Shown piece by piece: positions 4,403-5,240 of a DNA stretch of 5,240 bases. The stretch spans positions 1-5,240 of the forward strand of contig JAPLMO010000357.1 of assembly GCA_026386995.1 (NCBI GenBank), given 5' to 3'. A program made the translations under genes and the position numbers. The notes beneath the pieces were generated by a model. It saw only the letters and a list, made by a program, of their open reading frames with translations. It did no database searches and was not told the DNA's origin. This stretch comes from Planctomycetota bacterium. GTDB taxonomy: Bacteria; Planctomycetota; Phycisphaerae; FEN-1346. Each line of letters starts with the position of its first letter. Position 1 is the stretch's first letter.

Positions 4403-5240
4403 TCATCGCGACGCAGGCGCCGCCGGCTCCGACTGCCATCCGCCGCCCAGCACCGCGTAGAGTCTCACATGGTTGGCGAGTTTCCCCCAGCGAATCGCGA
4501 CGAGCCTCTGCTGCGCGGCGTAGAGGGCTTGCTGCGCGTCCAGGACGGACAGGTAGTTGTCAATTCCCTTGATATAACGAGTGCTGGAGAGGCGGTACGT
4601 CTCCGCGGCCGCGTGAACGAGGGATTCCTGAGCCGACACTTGCTGATCCACCGTGCTCCGCACGGCGAGGGCATCGGCCACTTCCCGGAAGGCCGTCTGA
4701 ATCGCCCTCTCGTATTGGGCGATGGCGGCGTGTTTGTCGACTTCGGTCACCTTCAATGCGGACCATGCGCGGGGATCGAAGATCGGCATGACGATCTTCG
4801 GCGCAAAGTTCCAGGTTCTGGAACCGGGCTGGAAGAGCCCCGAGAGTTCGACGCTGCCGGTCCCGATCGATGTGGTCAGAGAGATCCTGGGAAAAAGCGC
4901 CGCCCGGGCGGCACCGATATTGGCGTTAGCCGCCCTGAGAAGGGCTTCGGCCTGAAGAATATCGGGCCGGCCCAGGAGCACCTCGGAGGATACACCGGCG
5001 GAAATCTCTCTGAGCGGACTGACGCTGCCCAGTTCCGCAGGCAACAGATCGTCCTGCACCGGAGAGCCCACCAGAAGGTTCAACGCGTTTTCATCCTGGG
5101 CCACGAAGTGCGTAAACCGGGCGAGGTCTCCCCGGGCGGCATCCACCTGCGTCTGCGCACGATGAAGGTCCAACTCGGGGACGAGTCCACGGTCCAGGCG
5201 CCGTTTAACCAGGTCGTAGGCGGCCTGCTGCGACTCAAGG
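4403..5240 (-). CDS. Outer membrane efflux channel, NodT/OprM family (5' end outside the window)
   Basis: This is the C-terminal 278 residues of a TolC-like outer membrane factor, the exit duct of tripartite RND efflux pumps. The frame is open to the right edge, with ESQQAAYDLVKRRLDRGLVP before LDLHRAQTQVDAARGDLARF, so the TTG at 5173 is internal and not a start. Family landmarks: ENALNLLVGSP; LLGRPDILQAEALLRAANAN; IGAARAALFPRISLTTSIG; WNFAPKIVMPIFD; YERAIQTAFREVADALA; SLVHAAAETYRLSSTRYIKG; DNYLSVLDAQQALYAAQQRL; and the typical end LYAVLGGGW. The long heptad-like helices are those that build the periplasmic barrel. The N-terminal lipoprotein signal, usual in the NodT branch, would lie outside. 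The stop is TGA at 4403-4405. A partner RND permease would be expected next to it, but only its last helix remains downstream. Membrane fusion protein and permease may lie upstream or have been lost. Confidence 0.92.
   Translation of the reverse strand, partial: LESQQAAYDLVKRRLDRGLVPELDLHRAQTQVDAARGDLARFTHFVAQDENALNLLVGSPVQDDLLPAELGSVSPLREISAGVSSEVLLGRPDILQAEALLRAANANIGAARAALFPRISLTTSIGTGSVELSGLFQPGSRTWNFAPKIVMPIFDPRAWSALKVTEVDKHAAIAQYERAIQTAFREVADALAVRSTVDQQVSAQESLVHAAAETYRLSSTRYIKGIDNYLSVLDAQQALYAAQQRLVAIRWGKLANHVRLYAVLGGGWQSEPAAPASR

Noticed and set aside
4206..4439. Minus-strand 77-codon frame across the channel/sigma junction
   Set aside because: It overlaps the ends of two genes out of frame and shows no family features. 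Its internal ATG at 4406 is noted as a possible surviving start of a lost gene, but the frame itself is not supported as a gene.
5171..5173. TTG as a start of the outer membrane channel
   Set aside because: The frame stays open to the window edge and the upstream residues (AAYDLVKRRLDRGLVPEL) match the family's helical barrel, so the gene starts outside.

Overview
The window is GC-rich bacterial DNA with long codon-biased genes and no RNA genes. The best guess is a member of the Planctomycetota or a relative. The reasons are a zinc-finger anti-sigma factor fused to a large sensory/LamG-like region, an ECF sigma factor beside it, high GC and dispersed GC-rich palindromic repeats. This guess is an inference; no marker gene settles it.

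Layout, left to right. (1) Positions 1-566 (+) hold the 3' end of ftsK (DNA translocase), including its gamma winged-helix domain. (2) Positions 567-821 hold three hairpins, the last a clear Rho-independent terminator. They are followed by a candidate promoter (TATAAT at 736-741), a perfect 11-bp palindromic repeat and the ribosome binding site of the next gene. (3) Positions 822-1457 (+) encode a complete metallo-beta-lactamase-fold hydrolase of the glyoxalase II-like type. (4) Positions 1458-1691 lie between convergent genes. They carry three more copies or derivatives of the palindromic repeat and a minus-strand terminator. (5) Positions 1692-3491 (-) encode a zf-HC2 anti-sigma factor fused to a transmembrane segment, a second signal-peptide-like segment, a TPR-like helical region and a LamG/ConA-like C-terminus. 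(6) Positions 3640-4239 (-) encode an ECF sigma-70 family factor. (7) Positions 4232-4396 (-) hold the last transmembrane helix and tail of an RND efflux pump, with the rest of the pump missing. (8) Positions 4403-5240 (-) hold the 3' part of a NodT/OprM-type outer membrane efflux protein that runs off the right edge.

The minus-strand genes read as one transcription unit: outer membrane channel, RND tail, sigma factor, anti-sigma factor, terminator. The sigma factor start overlaps the RND tail stop by 8 bases, which ties the regulatory pair to what was probably an efflux operon. The channel stop and the RND tail are six bases apart in the same frame, which looks like a deletion scar (or an assembly join) where one or more pump genes used to be.

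The most interesting signals are the RND remnant junction, the repeat family with a compensatory stem change, and the composite anti-sigma protein. I see no CRISPR array, transposase, tRNA, rRNA or obvious defence system, and I do not claim a new system here.
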